Below are positions 8,629-18,567 of a stretch of 45,091 nucleotides of DNA, one piece after another. The notes beneath the pieces were generated by a model. The model searched no databases, was not told where the DNA came from, and was given only the letters and a program-made list of their open reading frames with translations. Position 1 is the first letter of the stretch. Every line of letters starts with the position of its first letter. Source of the DNA: Clostridium guangxiense (GTDB lineage: Bacteria; Bacillota; Clostridia; Clostridiales; Clostridiaceae); contig NZ_JAJNKE010000036.1 in NCBI RefSeq assembly GCF_021043395.1, forward strand, positions 1 to 45,091, in the 5' to 3' direction. Made by a program: the position numbers and the translations under genes.

Positions 8629-9819
8629 TCAATGTTTTCCAAGAAACTTTTGAAAAAATCTTTTTACACCCGAGAATACATTTCCTAATTTTCCTTTTGA
8701 ATTCTCAATTACTAAGTTTTTATTCTTATTGCTAATTGTAATATTTTCTTCCTTTTTCATCTTGTTTTTATTTGCTTGAATTTCTTCAATATTACTATTT
8801 AAAGTATTTTTTTCTTCACAATAAACTTGACTTTCAGATTTAATATTATTGTTTATAAAACGCTTATTTAATACAACTTCCTCTTGATTTTCTGTACATT
8901 CAATTGTATTGCTTTTTGTAAATCTTTTAATTTCTTTAGTTTTAACAATTTTTTTATAATAATATTTTTCAAAATCTACTCCATCAAAGAATTCATCACC
9001 AACATCCTTTTTTAACTTCTTTATCTGAAAATCGTTTGTTAATGTCAAAAAATATTTGTTATATTTTTCTGAATATGTAATTCTTCCATATGCAATTGCA
9101 TATTCATCTTTTAGTAATCTAAATGGATTTTTATTATATGGATAATCTAATTTAGCAGTTAAATTTATGCCATTTAAACTATAAGAATTAACATATATGA
9201 CCTTATTTTGGGGGACTATGTTGGCTACCTTAAAAATAATAAATCTTGATTTTCCAATAACATTATTTTTCAATTCATGTATTTTTATCACTGCATCATT
9301 TAAAGAAATTATTTCATTATTTGTCTTAAATCTAAACTTAATTTTTTTTAAAACCTCCTGATCATTTTTCTCTAAAATTCTTTTCATTTGATATACACTT
9401 TTTACAACATCTCTAAATACTTCTTCTCTATCTTTATCCGTTAAAAAAATATCACATCCTTTATTATCATAATAATTATTAATACTGTCCCTTTCATAAG
9501 TTGAATTTTTTATTTGTGGATATATTAAAGTGTTAATATCAACGGTTACTTCCAGTTCATCATCTTGATTACGTGCAATTTCTGTTATTTTTCTACCTTT
9601 CCAATCTTTTTGAAGATATTTAACTTGTTCCCTGACTACACCACAATTATGTCGTCCTTCATTAGGCCATGCTCTGAAAAATCCTTTTACAGTATATGTA
9701 ACCCTAATTGGCGGATTACAAAATGGACAATATAATTTACCTTTATGAATTTTTTCCTGATATTCTGAATATTGAATAAAATCATCTTTATATTTTGCTA
9801 CTAATAATTTTTCAGACAT
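8629..9819 (-). CDS. Zinc-finger protein of unknown function with OB-like segment (396 aa)
   Basis: The N-terminal 55 residues contain C-P-F-C and then H-N-C, an apparent zinc-binding site resembling the N-terminal finger of CoiA-like competence proteins. The middle region (about 90-270) is strand rich, including EYAIAYGRITYSEKYNKYFL, which could be an OB-like nucleic-acid binding fold. The last 100 residues are Asn, Lys and Glu rich and end in an amphipathic basic helix (VFSGVKRFFQKFLGKH). I place the start at ATG 9819 because GGAGG lies five bases upstream. It sits inside the RM-helicase operon, 23 bp after the gene upstream. A DNA-recognition role is possible but unproven. Confidence 0.6.
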   Translation of the reverse strand: MSEKLLVAKYKDDFIQYSEYQEKIHKGKLYCPFCNPPIRVTYTVKGFFRAWPNEGRHNCGVVREQVKYLQKDWKGRKITEIARNQDDELEVTVDINTLIYPQIKNSTYERDSINNYYDNKGCDIFLTDKDREEVFRDVVKSVYQMKRILEKNDQEVLKKIKFRFKTNNEIISLNDAVIKIHELKNNVIGKSRFIIFKVANIVPQNKVIYVNSYSLNGINLTAKLDYPYNKNPFRLLKDEYAIAYGRITYSEKYNKYFLTLTNDFQIKKLKKDVGDEFFDGVDFEKYYYKKIVKTKEIKRFTKSNTIECTENQEEVVLNKRFINNNIKSESQVYCEEKNTLNSNIEEIQANKNKMKKEENITISNKNKNLVIENSKGKLGNVFSGVKRFFQKFLGKH

Positions 9820-9842
9820 ATTTGCCTCCAAACTTACTATTT

Positions 9843-10565
9843 CTAATGCAACTCACTATAATCCGCTCTCAAATAAATCTTAAACTCACTTACAGAAATT
9901 TTATACTCTCTCAATATACTTATAATAATATTCCTTATACTATTCGCACTATGATTAGTTGAAACATACAAATCCAAATCTTGAATTTTTCTTGGTGCTC
10001 TTAATATATCTTCTTCCTTGTAGGCAAAATAGGTAACCTTTTTACCGTTCATTCTTTCATTTTTAGGGAAACTCATTATTAAATTTTTATCTATAGTAGA
10101 CACAATATTGCAAGTTTGAAGAAGCATGTCCTTCCAATCCCTAACGTTATGCTTTGTTCCTTTTAGTTCAAAAGCAGCTGGTCTTTTATGTGTGAAATCC
10201 TCATATAACGTGTGCTCAATATTTGAATCAACTATATAATCATTATAATTTGGAATTTCTCTTTCTTCCTTTTCTTCTATAGTTAAATTATCACCCTGTT
10301 CTACTTCTATACCCAAATTATCTGCTATATCTTGGATCTTTAATGCAATATTATTAAGATTACATTCTCTTTTTCTATACTCATCCGCCTTAGCAAAATT
10401 TCTTTCCTTTTTAATTATTTCTCCCGATTTTTCTTCAATTGTATCAATAGTACTTTGAAGAACATTTTCTAATAATTCTAAGCCTTCTTTTAAATCATTT
10501 GAGCATTTAGGAAAATTCTTATTTAAAAAATCGTACATTTCGTCGTTAATTAATTTTTCATCCAT
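9843..10565 (-). CDS. RM-associated protein of unknown function (240 aa)
   Basis: Residues 1-110 are acidic, helical and probably coiled coil; the C-terminal 120 residues form a globular domain with KHNVRDWKDMLLQTCNI, then YVSTNHSANSIRNIIISILR and a terminal KIYLRADYSELH. I have an impression of this C-terminal block in other proteins linked to restriction and defence genes but cannot name the family. The start at 10565 is chosen because AAAGGAAG lies nine bases upstream; an upstream extension to 10685 would add a hydrophobic segment and run into hsdR, and lacks a ribosome site. It is the first accessory gene after hsdR. Confidence 0.65.
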   Translation of the reverse strand: MDEKLINDEMYDFLNKNFPKCSNDLKEGLELLENVLQSTIDTIEEKSGEIIKKERNFAKADEYRKRECNLNNIALKIQDIADNLGIEVEQGDNLTIEEKEEREIPNYNDYIVDSNIEHTLYEDFTHKRPAAFELKGTKHNVRDWKDMLLQTCNIVSTIDKNLIMSFPKNERMNGKKVTYFAYKEEDILRAPRKIQDLDLYVSTNHSANSIRNIIISILREYKISVSEFKIYLRADYSELH

Positions 10566-10653
10566 AAGTTTCACTTCCTTTAACTTAATAACTAATAATA
10601 TATTTATATACAGTATAACCCCTAAAATAAGCTGAGTCAGGCTCAAGTCTATT

Positions 10654-13600
10654 TTAAGCATCATATTCAGTTTTATCTTCTGCAACCATATCAGAATTTA
10701 ACATCCCATCATAGGTTGATGATTCATTGCTACACATTAATTCAACCTGCTTCATTACAACTTCCAAAGCTTCTTTAGCTTCATCTGGTGGATAATCATA
10801 CTTTTTTAAAAGTCTCCTAACAATTTTTCTCATAGTTGCTTGAGCTTGAACTCTTACATTAAAATCAATAGTAACATTTTTTCTGATAGAATCCGTTAAT
10901 TCTTGAGCTATTTTTTTTAGTGTAGCATCATCATAAAATGCTCTGGCAGCTTCGTCCTTGGATAGTGCATAGTAAAAAGCTATCTCATCTTTATTTAAAC
11001 CAAGTTTTTTCTCATCCTCATGCATTTTTTTAATTTCCTTTGCCATATCAATAAGTTCCTGGATAACCTCTGCATTGGTGATTGACTGGTTTCTATACTT
11101 ATTTAAAGATTTTTTCATTTTCTCAGAAAAAAGTTCAGACTTAACCAAATTGCTCTTTTCCATTACTTTTACTTCACCTTCAAGTAATTTCTTTAACATC
11201 TCAAGTGCTAGGTTCTTTGTTTTCATGGATTTAACTTCTTCAAGGAACTCTTCATCAAGAATAGATACGTCTGGTCTCTTTAGTCCCATTACTTCGAAAA
11301 CATCAACGACTTCCTCAGATATAATTGACTTTTCAAGCATTTGATTTACTCTTTTTTCAATTTCCGTTTTAGATAATGCTTTGCTACTCCTTGTTTGAAG
11401 CTTTGCAAGACTAGCTTTTACAGCTTTAAAATAACTTACTTCAAGTGCAATTTCTTTACCTTCTTCTGATGCAGCACAAAGACCATGTGCCTTGCCAAGT
11501 TCCGTTGCAAACTGTTTAAAATCCTTTTGATCCTTCTCGTCTTTAGATAAAACAAAATCCATGCCCTCTGTTATAGCTCTCATTCGTTTAACCTGAGATT
11601 TTCCCATGTAACCTGAATAATCTAATCCATGAAACATTCCTCTTAAAATTTCAAGTTTTTCGAGCATAATGGCAATAGCCTCACTCGTATCTATACCTGT
11701 GTTTTGCCTGTCACTTGCAGTATACTCATTAAGTGCTTTCTTTAAGCTTTCAAGAATACCAATGTAATCAACAACAACTCCACCTTCTTTATCTTTAAAA
11801 ACTCTATTAACCCTGGCAATTGCCTGCATAAGATTGTGACCTTTCATAGGCTTGTCTATATACATTGTATGAAGTGAAGGTACATCAAAACCTGTAAGCC
11901 ACATATCTCTTACAATTACAATTTTAAGTTCGTCATTGTCATCCTTCATTCTATTAGATAAAGTATCACGTCTTTGTTTGCCTCCAGTATGTTTTTGAAG
12001 TCTTTCTTCATCTGCTGCTGTTCCTGTCATTACAACTTTTATTTTACCTTTATTTACATCATCGCTATGCCACTGTGGCCTTAAAGCTACAATAGCATCA
12101 TATAAATCTACACATATTTTTCGGCTCATGCACACAATCATTGCTTTACCATCCATAACCTTTGCTTTAGCTTCGTAATGATTTACTATGTCTTGTGCTA
12201 ATTTTTTAATTCTATTTGGCGAACCTACTACTGCTTCAATTCTTGACCATTTTGATTTATTCTTTTCCTTTTCTATTTCTTCTTGACCTTCTGTAATTTC
12301 TTCAAATTCATCGTCAATTTCCTTTAAAGCATCTTCATTTGTTTCAAGTTTTATTATTCTATTTTCATAATAGATTTTAACAGTAGCCTTGTCCTCCACT
12401 GCTCTAGTCATATCATATATATCAATATAATTTCCAAAAACCTCTGTGGTTGATTTATCTTCAAATTCAATAGGAGTTCCAGTGAAACCAATGTAAGAGG
12501 CATTAGGAAGAGCATCTCTCATATACTTTGCATAACCAAATTTAACATCACCAGTTTTTATGTTTGTCTTTGCTTCCAATCCATATTGACTTCTATGAGC
12601 TTCATCTGCAATAATTATTACATTTCTTCTATCTGTTAGTACTGGCATTTCGCCCTCTTCTGGCATAAATTTTTGAATGGTTGTAAATATAATTCCTCCA
12701 GACTGTCTTTCATTTAGAAGATCATAAAGTCCATTTATTTCTCTTGAATTTTCCTTTGCCTTTGCTTTTTTTTGTTCATCAGTTAATTTTCTAACATCCG
12801 CCTTCTTTGGCTCTTGCCTTAAAATTTCCTGTGATTTTGCAAAGGTTCCATAAAGCTGATCGTCCAAATCATTTCTGTCTGTTATAACCACAATAGTTGG
12901 ATTATTGAGTTCCTTTACAAGCCTTGCTGTATAAAACACCATAGAAAAACTTTTGCCTGACCCTTGAGTATGCCAAACAACACCTATTTTTCTATCTCCA
13001 TTTTCACTAGTTGCAATTTTTGTCTTTTCCACTGCTTTTTTTACTGCAAAGTATTGATGATAAGCAGCTAATATTTTTATAACGGTCTTTTTACCTCCTA
13101 CTTTTTTACCTTTACTGTCATAATCGCTTGTACTATTTTCTTGAAATAATATAAAATTTGAAATTATATCAAGAAGCCTTTCCTTGCTTAGCATGCCTTT
13201 AAATAAAGTTTCATACTGAGGAATAGTAAGAGGTGCAACATTTATACCATCCTCACTTCTCCAATTCATAAAACGCTCTATATTTGAAGTAATAGTTCCA
13301 GCCTTTGCATTAATACCATCAGATATAATACAAAAAGCATTGTAGTTGAAAAGATTTTCTATATCTCTTTTATATGTTTGAATTTGATGATATGCATTTT
13401 CGATTCCCACATTTTCATCTGAAGCTGATTTTAGTTCTATTACTACAAGTGGTATTCCATTGATAAATATAATAAGATCTGGTCTTCTATTTTCTAATCC
13501 TTTTATGGTGAATTGATTTACTACTAAAAAATCATTTTTATATTTATCCTCAAAATCAATTAAATAAGCTCTTTTGGTTCTAATCAATCCTTTTTCCTTG

Positions 13601-13914
13601 AAAGAAACCTCTATGCCTTCTGTTAAAAGCTTATGAAAGTAGTGATTATTTTCAACCAAAGATGGACTGTTAAATGTAATTATTTGTCTATATGCATCTT
13701 CAAGGGCACTTCTTGGAATATCTTTATTGATTCTAAAAAGTGCATCCTTTACCCTATTTTCTAAAATAACCTCTTTATAATCGCTTCTTTCTGGCTCCCC
13801 ACCATCATAAGCAATATCTGGTCCAAATTTATGTTCATAACCTAATTCATCAGTTAAAATTTCAATTGCAGCCTCTTCAAGCAAGTCTTCAGTAAAATTT
13901 TCTGGTATACTCAT
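10654..13914 (-). CDS. hsdR: Type I restriction enzyme R subunit HsdR
   Basis: A 1086-residue HsdR, full length for the family. The N-terminal nuclease domain has the PD-(D/E)XK signature in [20 protein letters not shown] followed by KSA. The superfamily 2 translocase has [12 protein letters not shown] (Walker A), [12 protein letters not shown] (DEAH box), GFTGTPIEF and AIARVNRVF (motif VI). A long helical C-terminal part should contact HsdM/HsdS. It would cleave unmodified DNA after ATP-driven translocation. ATG at 13914 is preceded by GGGGGTG; a GTG at 13929 overlaps that site and is unlikely. A 141-bp AT-rich gap separates it from hsdS, with no clear promoter. No frameshift is visible. Confidence 0.97.
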   Translation of the reverse strand: MSIPENFTEDLLEEAAIEILTDELGYEHKFGPDIAYDGGEPERSDYKEVILENRVKDALFRINKDIPRSALEDAYRQIITFNSPSLVENNHYFHKLLTEGIEVSFKEKGLIRTKRAYLIDFEDKYKNDFLVVNQFTIKGLENRRPDLIIFINGIPLVVIELKSASDENVGIENAYHQIQTYKRDIENLFNYNAFCIISDGINAKAGTITSNIERFMNWRSEDGINVAPLTIPQYETLFKGMLSKERLLDIISNFILFQENSTSDYDSKGKKVGGKKTVIKILAAYHQYFAVKKAVEKTKIATSENGDRKIGVVWHTQGSGKSFSMVFYTARLVKELNNPTIVVITDRNDLDDQLYGTFAKSQEILRQEPKKADVRKLTDEQKKAKAKENSREINGLYDLLNERQSGGIIFTTIQKFMPEEGEMPVLTDRRNVIIIADEAHRSQYGLEAKTNIKTGDVKFGYAKYMRDALPNASYIGFTGTPIEFEDKSTTEVFGNYIDIYDMTRAVEDKATVKIYYENRIIKLETNEDALKEIDDEFEEITEGQEEIEKEKNKSKWSRIEAVVGSPNRIKKLAQDIVNHYEAKAKVMDGKAMIVCMSRKICVDLYDAIVALRPQWHSDDVNKGKIKVVMTGTAADEERLQKHTGGKQRRDTLSNRMKDDNDELKIVIVRDMWLTGFDVPSLHTMYIDKPMKGHNLMQAIARVNRVFKDKEGGVVVDYIGILESLKKALNEYTASDRQNTGIDTSEAIAIMLEKLEILRGMFHGLDYSGYMGKSQVKRMRAITEGMDFVLSKDEKDQKDFKQFATELGKAHGLCAASEEGKEIALEVSYFKAVKASLAKLQTRSSKALSKTEIEKRVNQMLEKSIISEEVVDVFEVMGLKRPDVSILDEEFLEEVKSMKTKNLALEMLKKLLEGEVKVMEKSNLVKSELFSEKMKKSLNKYRNQSITNAEVIQELIDMAKEIKKMHEDEKKLGLNKDEIAFYYALSKDEAARAFYDDATLKKIAQELTDSIRKNVTIDFNVRVQAQATMRKIVRRLLKKYDYPPDEAKEALEVVMKQVELMCSNESSTYDGMLNSDMVAEDKTEYDA

Positions 13915-14055
13915 GAATAACACCCCCACTTTTTAATTGAGAATGTAGAATTAAAAAAGCTCTAATTTATAATTTTGATTTTCAATTCTTTACTCTCACT
14001 TATTAATCATTCTGTTCTTTGCTGTTTTTATTATTGAATTTAGCATCTTTTGATT

Positions 14056-15390
14056 TTAATTATCTATTGGTACTCTTATTTCACCCGACATTAATTTTGG
14101 TAGAATAGAATCTCTAATCTCGCTAAGTTTAATATTTTCATCGCCATTTATTTGAATCTTTTTTATAATAGCTCTAGCAAATATACTAAATTTCTCAATA
14201 CATTCTTTCGATGGTTTTATAATATCAAAATCACAAATAAATGTATTTATATCAAAATTCTTAATTCCTGTTGTACCATTCTCGTATTGAAAAAAAACAT
14301 TCTGATCATATAATTTTTGCCAGTAAAAAAAGAAATATTCCATATAATCTTTATTCTTCAACGTAATAGCCCTACAAAAATTTGTACACACAAAATCAGC
14401 ATCATATTTGCCAAACATCTCCTGAGTAATATAGGTTATTCTTCCAGTAGATTGAGTTGGACTACCACCTGATATTTCTATAACTAAATCTCCTGAATTT
14501 AGCTTTTTGTTCTTGTAATTTTTTTCAAGTATATACCTTTTAGGTAACTTTCCTTTATTTCCACATCTGACTTCAGGTATATCTGCACCTCTTAAACAAT
14601 AGACTTTCTTTTTGTAATTTCCTTGAAGACTTTCTTTTCCCCAATCCCCACCTAAAATAGTATCAATAAAATCTATAAACTTTCCAGTTTTCCACTTCTT
14701 AGGGATCATACCCATTTCACTTTTTACCATTTCACCACCACTAGATTTATAAGGCTTTCCATCCTTATTTGGAAATTCAAAATCTACAAACCAATGTTTA
14801 AAGATTTCTTGAGCTATAGATTCAAGAGTTTTGTTAATTTGATTGTTGAGTTCTATTTTTTCGTCTAAAGTAGAAAGAATATGAGCTATTGATTTTTGTT
14901 CTTCTATTGATGGAATAAATATTATCACTTTTCTAAACTCTGACTGCTTTATTCCTGTCACAGTGGTACCTGTCTCACGTGATTTAAGTTGATATTGTCC
15001 AATTGATGACATTAAATAATATCTTAAATAGTCATTAATCAAATATTTTTCATTACCTCTCAATGTTAGCACTCTTTGTGCAATAGCAACTTTATCTCTA
15101 TCTAATTTTGCAACATAGCCTAGTGGTGCTTCAGTTGTAAGCAATATATCTCCTTTTTTAGGGAACCCCCTTGTCATAAATTTTTTATAAGTTTCTTCTG
15201 AGATATAATAGGCATTAGAATAATCAATATAGCCATTTTTTACTGATTTAGCACTTAAAGTTACAATTCCGCTTTTAGATTTTTTAGGTGTTTTTCCTCT
15301 ATAATCAATTATTTCACTTAAACTATTTTCCATTGTATCAACTTTCCAATCTGATGGAAGATTTTCTAAATTGCTCTCTTTAAATTTCAT
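14056..15390 (-). CDS. hsdS: Type I restriction-modification specificity subunit HsdS
   Basis: 444 residues with two target-recognition domains. The first (about 10-165) ends in [20 protein letters not shown], the usual start of a spacer helix; the second (about 225-400) is followed by the helix with [15 protein letters not shown]. Each domain reads one half of a bipartite site, which cannot be predicted here. Two glycine-rich segments, [10 protein letters not shown] and [12 protein letters not shown], mark the loops seen in both domains. ATG at 15390 overlaps hsdM by 11 bp and follows a GAGGGGG site; an upstream TTG at 15396 is less well placed. Confidence 0.95.
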   Translation of the reverse strand: MKFKESNLENLPSDWKVDTMENSLSEIIDYRGKTPKKSKSGIVTLSAKSVKNGYIDYSNAYYISEETYKKFMTRGFPKKGDILLTTEAPLGYVAKLDRDKVAIAQRVLTLRGNEKYLINDYLRYYLMSSIGQYQLKSRETGTTVTGIKQSEFRKVIIFIPSIEEQKSIAHILSTLDEKIELNNQINKTLESIAQEIFKHWFVDFEFPNKDGKPYKSSGGEMVKSEMGMIPKKWKTGKFIDFIDTILGGDWGKESLQGNYKKKVYCLRGADIPEVRCGNKGKLPKRYILEKNYKNKKLNSGDLVIEISGGSPTQSTGRITYITQEMFGKYDADFVCTNFCRAITLKNKDYMEYFFFYWQKLYDQNVFFQYENGTTGIKNFDINTFICDFDIIKPSKECIEKFSIFARAIIKKIQINGDENIKLSEIRDSILPKLMSGEIRVPIDN

Positions 15391-16912
15391 ACCCAATCCC
15401 CCTCAAGTTCTTCCTAATCTCTTCTTCCAACTCACGCGACTTATCAAAAAGCTCTCCAAGTTCACTAGTCAGGCTTTCCATCTTCTCCTCAAATGGAATT
15501 CCATCATCCTCTGCCTCCTTAATTCCAACATATCTTCCAGGAGTAAGCACATAATCATTTTCTCTTACATCTTCAAGTGTTGCTACCTTACAAAATCCTT
15601 TTACATCCTCATACTCGCCTAATTTCCCATCATTCAAGTTTCTCCACTTATGATATGTATCAGCAATTTTTGCAATATCTTTTTCGCTTAATTCCCTATG
15701 CCTTCTATCTATCATTTCTCCAAGCTGTCTTGCATCAATAAATAGTATTTCCTTTTCTCTATTTCTGTATTTCAAATTTGTTTTATTTCTATTTAAAATC
15801 CATAAAGATACTGGAATTCCTGTAGAATAAAAAAGTTTATCCGGCATTGCTATAATACAATCTACTAAATCATCTTCTAATATATTTTTTCTAATTTCTC
15901 CTTCATTTGAAGTATTGGAACTCAAAGCTCCATTTGCAAGAACAACTCCTGCTACTCCATTAGGTGATAAATGATAAATCATATGTTGAAGCCATGCATA
16001 GTTAGCATTTCCTTCTGGTGGCACACCATATACCCATCTCACATCCTCTGTAAGCTGATCTCCTCCCCAGTCACTTATGTTAAAAGGTGGATTTGCTAAA
16101 ATGTAATCTGCTTTCATATTCTTGTGAAAATCATTGTGGAAAGTGTCTCCATGTTCCGATCCAATATTACCTTCTAAGCCTCTAATAGCTAAGTTCATCT
16201 TGCAAAGCTTCCAAGTTGTAGCATTAAGTTCTTGACCAAAAATAGATAAATCTGCTATTCTTCCTTTATGCTCTTCTATAAATTTTTCACTTTGAACAAA
16301 CATACCACCAGAACCACAACAAGGATCATATATACGTCCTTTAAAAGGCTCTATCATACTAACCAAGGTTTTAACAACAGAAGTAGGTGTATAGAATTCT
16401 CCACCGCCTTTTCCTTCAGCACTTGCAAATTTGCCAAGAAAATATTCATAAACCCTTCCAAGTAAATCTTTTTCCTCTTTTGTGTGAAGCTTAATAGTTG
16501 AAATTAAATCAATGAGTTCTCCAAGCCTTCTTTTATCTATTTCCGGTCTTGCATAGCGCTTTTCAAGTACATTTTTTAAGGTTTTATTTTCTTTTTCAAT
16601 TAAAATCATTGCATCATCAATTATTTGACCTATTTTTTCACTTTTAGCATTATCTCTTATATATTCCCATCTTGCTTCTTTGGGCACCCAAAATATATTT
16701 TCTGAAAGATATTCATCTAGTTCCTCTTCAAAACCTTCTCCTTCATCAACTAATTCATTGTACTTCGTTTCAAATTTATCTGATATATACTTAAGAAATA
16801 TAAGTCCCAAAACCACATGCTTATATTCACTTGCATCCATACTACCTCTAAGCTTATCTGATGCTTTCCATAGTGTTTCTTCAAATCCAATGTTTCCTGT
16901 AACTTCTGCCAT
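15380..16912 (-). CDS. hsdM: Type I restriction-modification N6-adenine methyltransferase HsdM
   Basis: 510 residues. The N-terminal HsdM helical domain (1-130) precedes the methyltransferase fold with [16 protein letters not shown], the SAM motif [16 protein letters not shown] (about 195) and the catalytic NPPF in [14 protein letters not shown]. It should methylate adenine in the host site together with HsdS, protecting it from HsdR. The start is backed by AAGGGGAGA. It lies 12 bp after the XRE gene and overlaps hsdS, so M and S are coupled. All key residues are present. Confidence 0.97.
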   Translation of the reverse strand: MAEVTGNIGFEETLWKASDKLRGSMDASEYKHVVLGLIFLKYISDKFETKYNELVDEGEGFEEELDEYLSENIFWVPKEARWEYIRDNAKSEKIGQIIDDAMILIEKENKTLKNVLEKRYARPEIDKRRLGELIDLISTIKLHTKEEKDLLGRVYEYFLGKFASAEGKGGGEFYTPTSVVKTLVSMIEPFKGRIYDPCCGSGGMFVQSEKFIEEHKGRIADLSIFGQELNATTWKLCKMNLAIRGLEGNIGSEHGDTFHNDFHKNMKADYILANPPFNISDWGGDQLTEDVRWVYGVPPEGNANYAWLQHMIYHLSPNGVAGVVLANGALSSNTSNEGEIRKNILEDDLVDCIIAMPDKLFYSTGIPVSLWILNRNKTNLKYRNREKEILFIDARQLGEMIDRRHRELSEKDIAKIADTYHKWRNLNDGKLGEYEDVKGFCKVATLEDVRENDYVLTPGRYVGIKEAEDDGIPFEEKMESLTSELGELFDKSRELEEEIRKNLRGIGYEI

Positions 16913-16924
16913 TTATATCTCCCC

Positions 16925-17515
16925 TTAATAGTTATTATCATCAAGCACTTCAAAAAGTGCCTCTTCAAATTCTTCCTGTTCTTCTCCAGTTCCAATATCT
17001 CCTGGAAGTACATTTAAATAATGTGCCAAACCTTGAATAGTTTTATGAAGAATGATTTCCGTCCCTGCTTTTTCAAGGAGTTCAACCATAATCCTGTAGG
17101 TATCCATAAAAGGATGATTATCTACTGCCTCTATAGATTCTTTAAAACGCTCAATGAGTTTAGCCTTTTCAATGCTTCTTTCAATGGAATTCATTTCTTC
17201 CTTATCATAAACAGGTACTTCTCTTAAATAATCTGCACCTTCATTTAAAACTTTATCATATTTCTTTATAACTGGTTGCAAGTCTCTTTTTAATTTTTCC
17301 TTTTGAATTTCTAATTTTTCTATTTCGTCAAGTTCTTTAGAAAAATACTTTTCATCAACATGAAAAATATTTCTCAATGTAGGAAGGTACTTCTTAGGAA
17401 TTTTTTGCTTTCCCTTTATCCACATATTTATATTTTGTTTTTTTATTCCCAAGTGTTCTGCTAATTCTATATGTTGCATACTGTAAAGTCCTAAAATGTA
17501 CTCTAACCCTATCAA
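16925..17515 (-). CDS. XRE-type regulator at the head of the RM operon
   Basis: 196 residues. The N-terminus has a helix-turn-helix (HIELAEHLGIKKQNINMWIK then GKQKIPKKYLPTL), and the rest is a charged helical domain rich in Lys and Glu. The start is probably TTG at 17515 with AGGTGG eight bases upstream. It is much longer than classical RM controller proteins, and the C-terminal part is unrecognised. Being first in the operon directly before hsdM, it is a reasonable candidate for the factor binding the repeated operators at 17629-17680 and 18409-18461. That link is inference. Confidence 0.8.
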   Translation of the reverse strand: MIGLEYILGLYSMQHIELAEHLGIKKQNINMWIKGKQKIPKKYLPTLRNIFHVDEKYFSKELDEIEKLEIQKEKLKRDLQPVIKKYDKVLNEGADYLREVPVYDKEEMNSIERSIEKAKLIERFKESIEAVDNHPFMDTYRIMVELLEKAGTEIILHKTIQGLAHYLNVLPGDIGTGEEQEEFEEALFEVLDDNNY

Positions 17516-17545
17516 TTAATCACCACCTAACTATGTAGTTTTATT

Positions 17546-17619
17546 AGTCAATCGCTTTTTATCCTCATAAAATTTCGATGATTCTACGAATTTTATGAGA
17601 AATAAATAGCTGATTGGCT
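17546..17619 (-). other. Large hairpin in the RM operon leader
   Basis: Between the putative promoter and the XRE gene, CTCATAAAATTTCG (17564-17577) pairs with CGAATTTTATGAG (17587-17599) with one bulged base. An outer pairing joins AGTCAATCGC (17546-17555) with GCTGATTGGCT (17609-17619). The transcript leader could therefore form a long stem. There is no T tract after it, so it is not an intrinsic terminator. It may control access to the XRE start or stabilise the mRNA. Confidence 0.55.
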
Positions 17620-17628
17620 TAAAAGTAC

Positions 17629-17680
17629 ATTGTCTTAGTCAATATAAGCATATAGTATTCCTTTTTAATCGCTTGGTCAA
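17629..17680 (-). promoter_or_regulatory. RM operon promoter with paired operator repeats
   Basis: On the minus strand TTGACC (17675-17680) and TACTAT (17652-17657) are 17 bases apart. The -35 box is embedded in ATTGACCAAGCGATT, and a second copy, ATTGACTAAGACAAT, begins just downstream of the -10 box (17629-17646). The two copies are 36 bases apart. The same layout occurs at 18409-18461. Confidence 0.65.
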
Positions 17681-17698
17681 TGGTTTTAACAAACTAAT

Positions 17699-17944
17699 TT
17701 ATATTTCTTCAATTTTTACATTCTCATTTTCATATATTGCTGTCAGCATTGTACCTTTTAGATATACACTAAATGGATATTTCTTTCTCTCCTTAATAAC
17801 TTTAGTTACTTTTAATGCTAAACTATTAAATTCCTCATCAAAATCATCACCATACATATATTCTTCTCCTACAGCTTCTATTTGAGCTCTATCTTTAAAT
17901 GTTACTTTAATCTTTTTGCCATTAAATTTTGATAAATCAATCAT
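17699..17944 (-). CDS. Small partner protein of the BECR-like gene (81 aa)
   Basis: 81 residues, not recognised with certainty. It begins with a strand pattern reminiscent of SH3 or Lsm-like barrels (FNGKKIKVTFKDRAQIEA), then an acidic stretch (YMYGDDFDEEF) and three further strands. The overall charge is near balanced with an acidic patch, as in many immunity or antitoxin proteins. GAGGAG lies upstream of ATG 17944. It follows the BECR-like gene by 16 bp and has no promoter of its own that I can see. Antitoxin or immunity function is inference from pairing and size. Confidence 0.6.
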   Translation of the reverse strand: MIDLSKFNGKKIKVTFKDRAQIEAVGEEYMYGDDFDEEFNSLALKVTKVIKERKKYPFSVYLKGTMLTAIYENENVKIEEI

Positions 17945-17960
17945 TATTTTCTTCTCCTCT

Positions 17961-18395
17961 TTACTTAGCTACCCCAAATAAATCATAAAAATAATCTATA
18001 TCATCCTCTAGCTGATTTTGCATATCTTCATAATTAATGTAAGTTTGTTTATCATATAAACAGTGTACATGCTTTATTGTAAATGGATCTTTACCACATA
18101 CTTTATAGGCTGTTATAACTACTTTAACACTTTTCTTGTGTCTTCCTATTACCACCCTAAAAATATCTTCTCCAAATTTTTTTTCGTAATAAAGCACTGA
18201 ACTTTTTCTAGATGATTTATAAACATAATCTGGATTAGTTAAAATTTCTTCAATTTTATTCATTGATATTTCTGGATGACTAATTTTAATATGCATTTTG
18301 TAATTTCTATTGTACAGAATTATTTTTTTATGTAATCTTCCTTCTAATTTAAAAATTATAGAATTATCCTCATAATAATGTTTCACATCTTTCAT
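17961..18395 (-). CDS. BECR-fold (PBECR-like) putative ribonuclease toxin
   Basis: About 144 residues. The core reads HIKISHPEISMNKIEEILTN, then PDYVYKSSRKSSVLYYEKKF, FRVVIGRHKKSVKVVITAYK and KHVHCLYD. The His-Pro-Glu start, the Pro-Asp turn and the VITAY strand resemble BECR-fold RNases found in phage and contact-dependent toxins. I start it at ATG 18395 because the upstream in-frame start at 18470 precedes the promoter and would not be in the mRNA. Only GGGG directly precedes this ATG, so a GTG three codons in is also possible. The next gene is the probable partner. Confidence 0.6.
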   Translation of the reverse strand: MKDVKHYYEDNSIIFKLEGRLHKKIILYNRNYKMHIKISHPEISMNKIEEILTNPDYVYKSSRKSSVLYYEKKFGEDIFRVVIGRHKKSVKVVITAYKVCGKDPFTIKHVHCLYDKQTYINYEDMQNQLEDDIDYFYDLFGVAK

Positions 18396-18408
18396 CCCCA
18401 AACATTTT

Positions 18409-18461
18409 ATTGTCTTAGTCAATATAATTATATTATGCCTTTTTATTGTCTTAGTCAATAT
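18409..18461 (-). promoter_or_regulatory. Promoter of BECR-like pair with two operator repeats
   Basis: Minus strand TTGACT (18453-18458) and TAATAT (18430-18435) have a 17-base spacer. ATATTGACTAAGACAAT occurs twice, at 18445-18461 covering the -35 box and at 18409-18426 just past the -10 box, 36 bases apart. The layout equals that of the RM promoter, including the AAAAAGG in the spacer. Confidence 0.7.
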
Positions 18462-18567
18462 CTTATACAAAAAATTTTATTATTTTGATATTATATAATT
18501 TATAGGGATAAAAGAAATACAGAGCATAAAAGCCCTGATAAATTTTTATTATTTAATTTTCTAGATA

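Noticed and set aside
10566-10685. Upstream N-terminal extension of the 240-aa gene with a membrane-like segment
   Set aside because: No ribosome site, and it would overlap hsdR; the ATG at 10565 has a good site.
17629-18461. CRISPR-like reading of the ATTGACTAAGACAAT repeats
   Set aside because: Only two pairs of short repeats, each pair framing a promoter, with no regular spacers and no cas genes.
18396-18470. Longer start of the BECR-like protein
   Set aside because: The added codons span the promoter itself and are low-complexity repeats of the operator.
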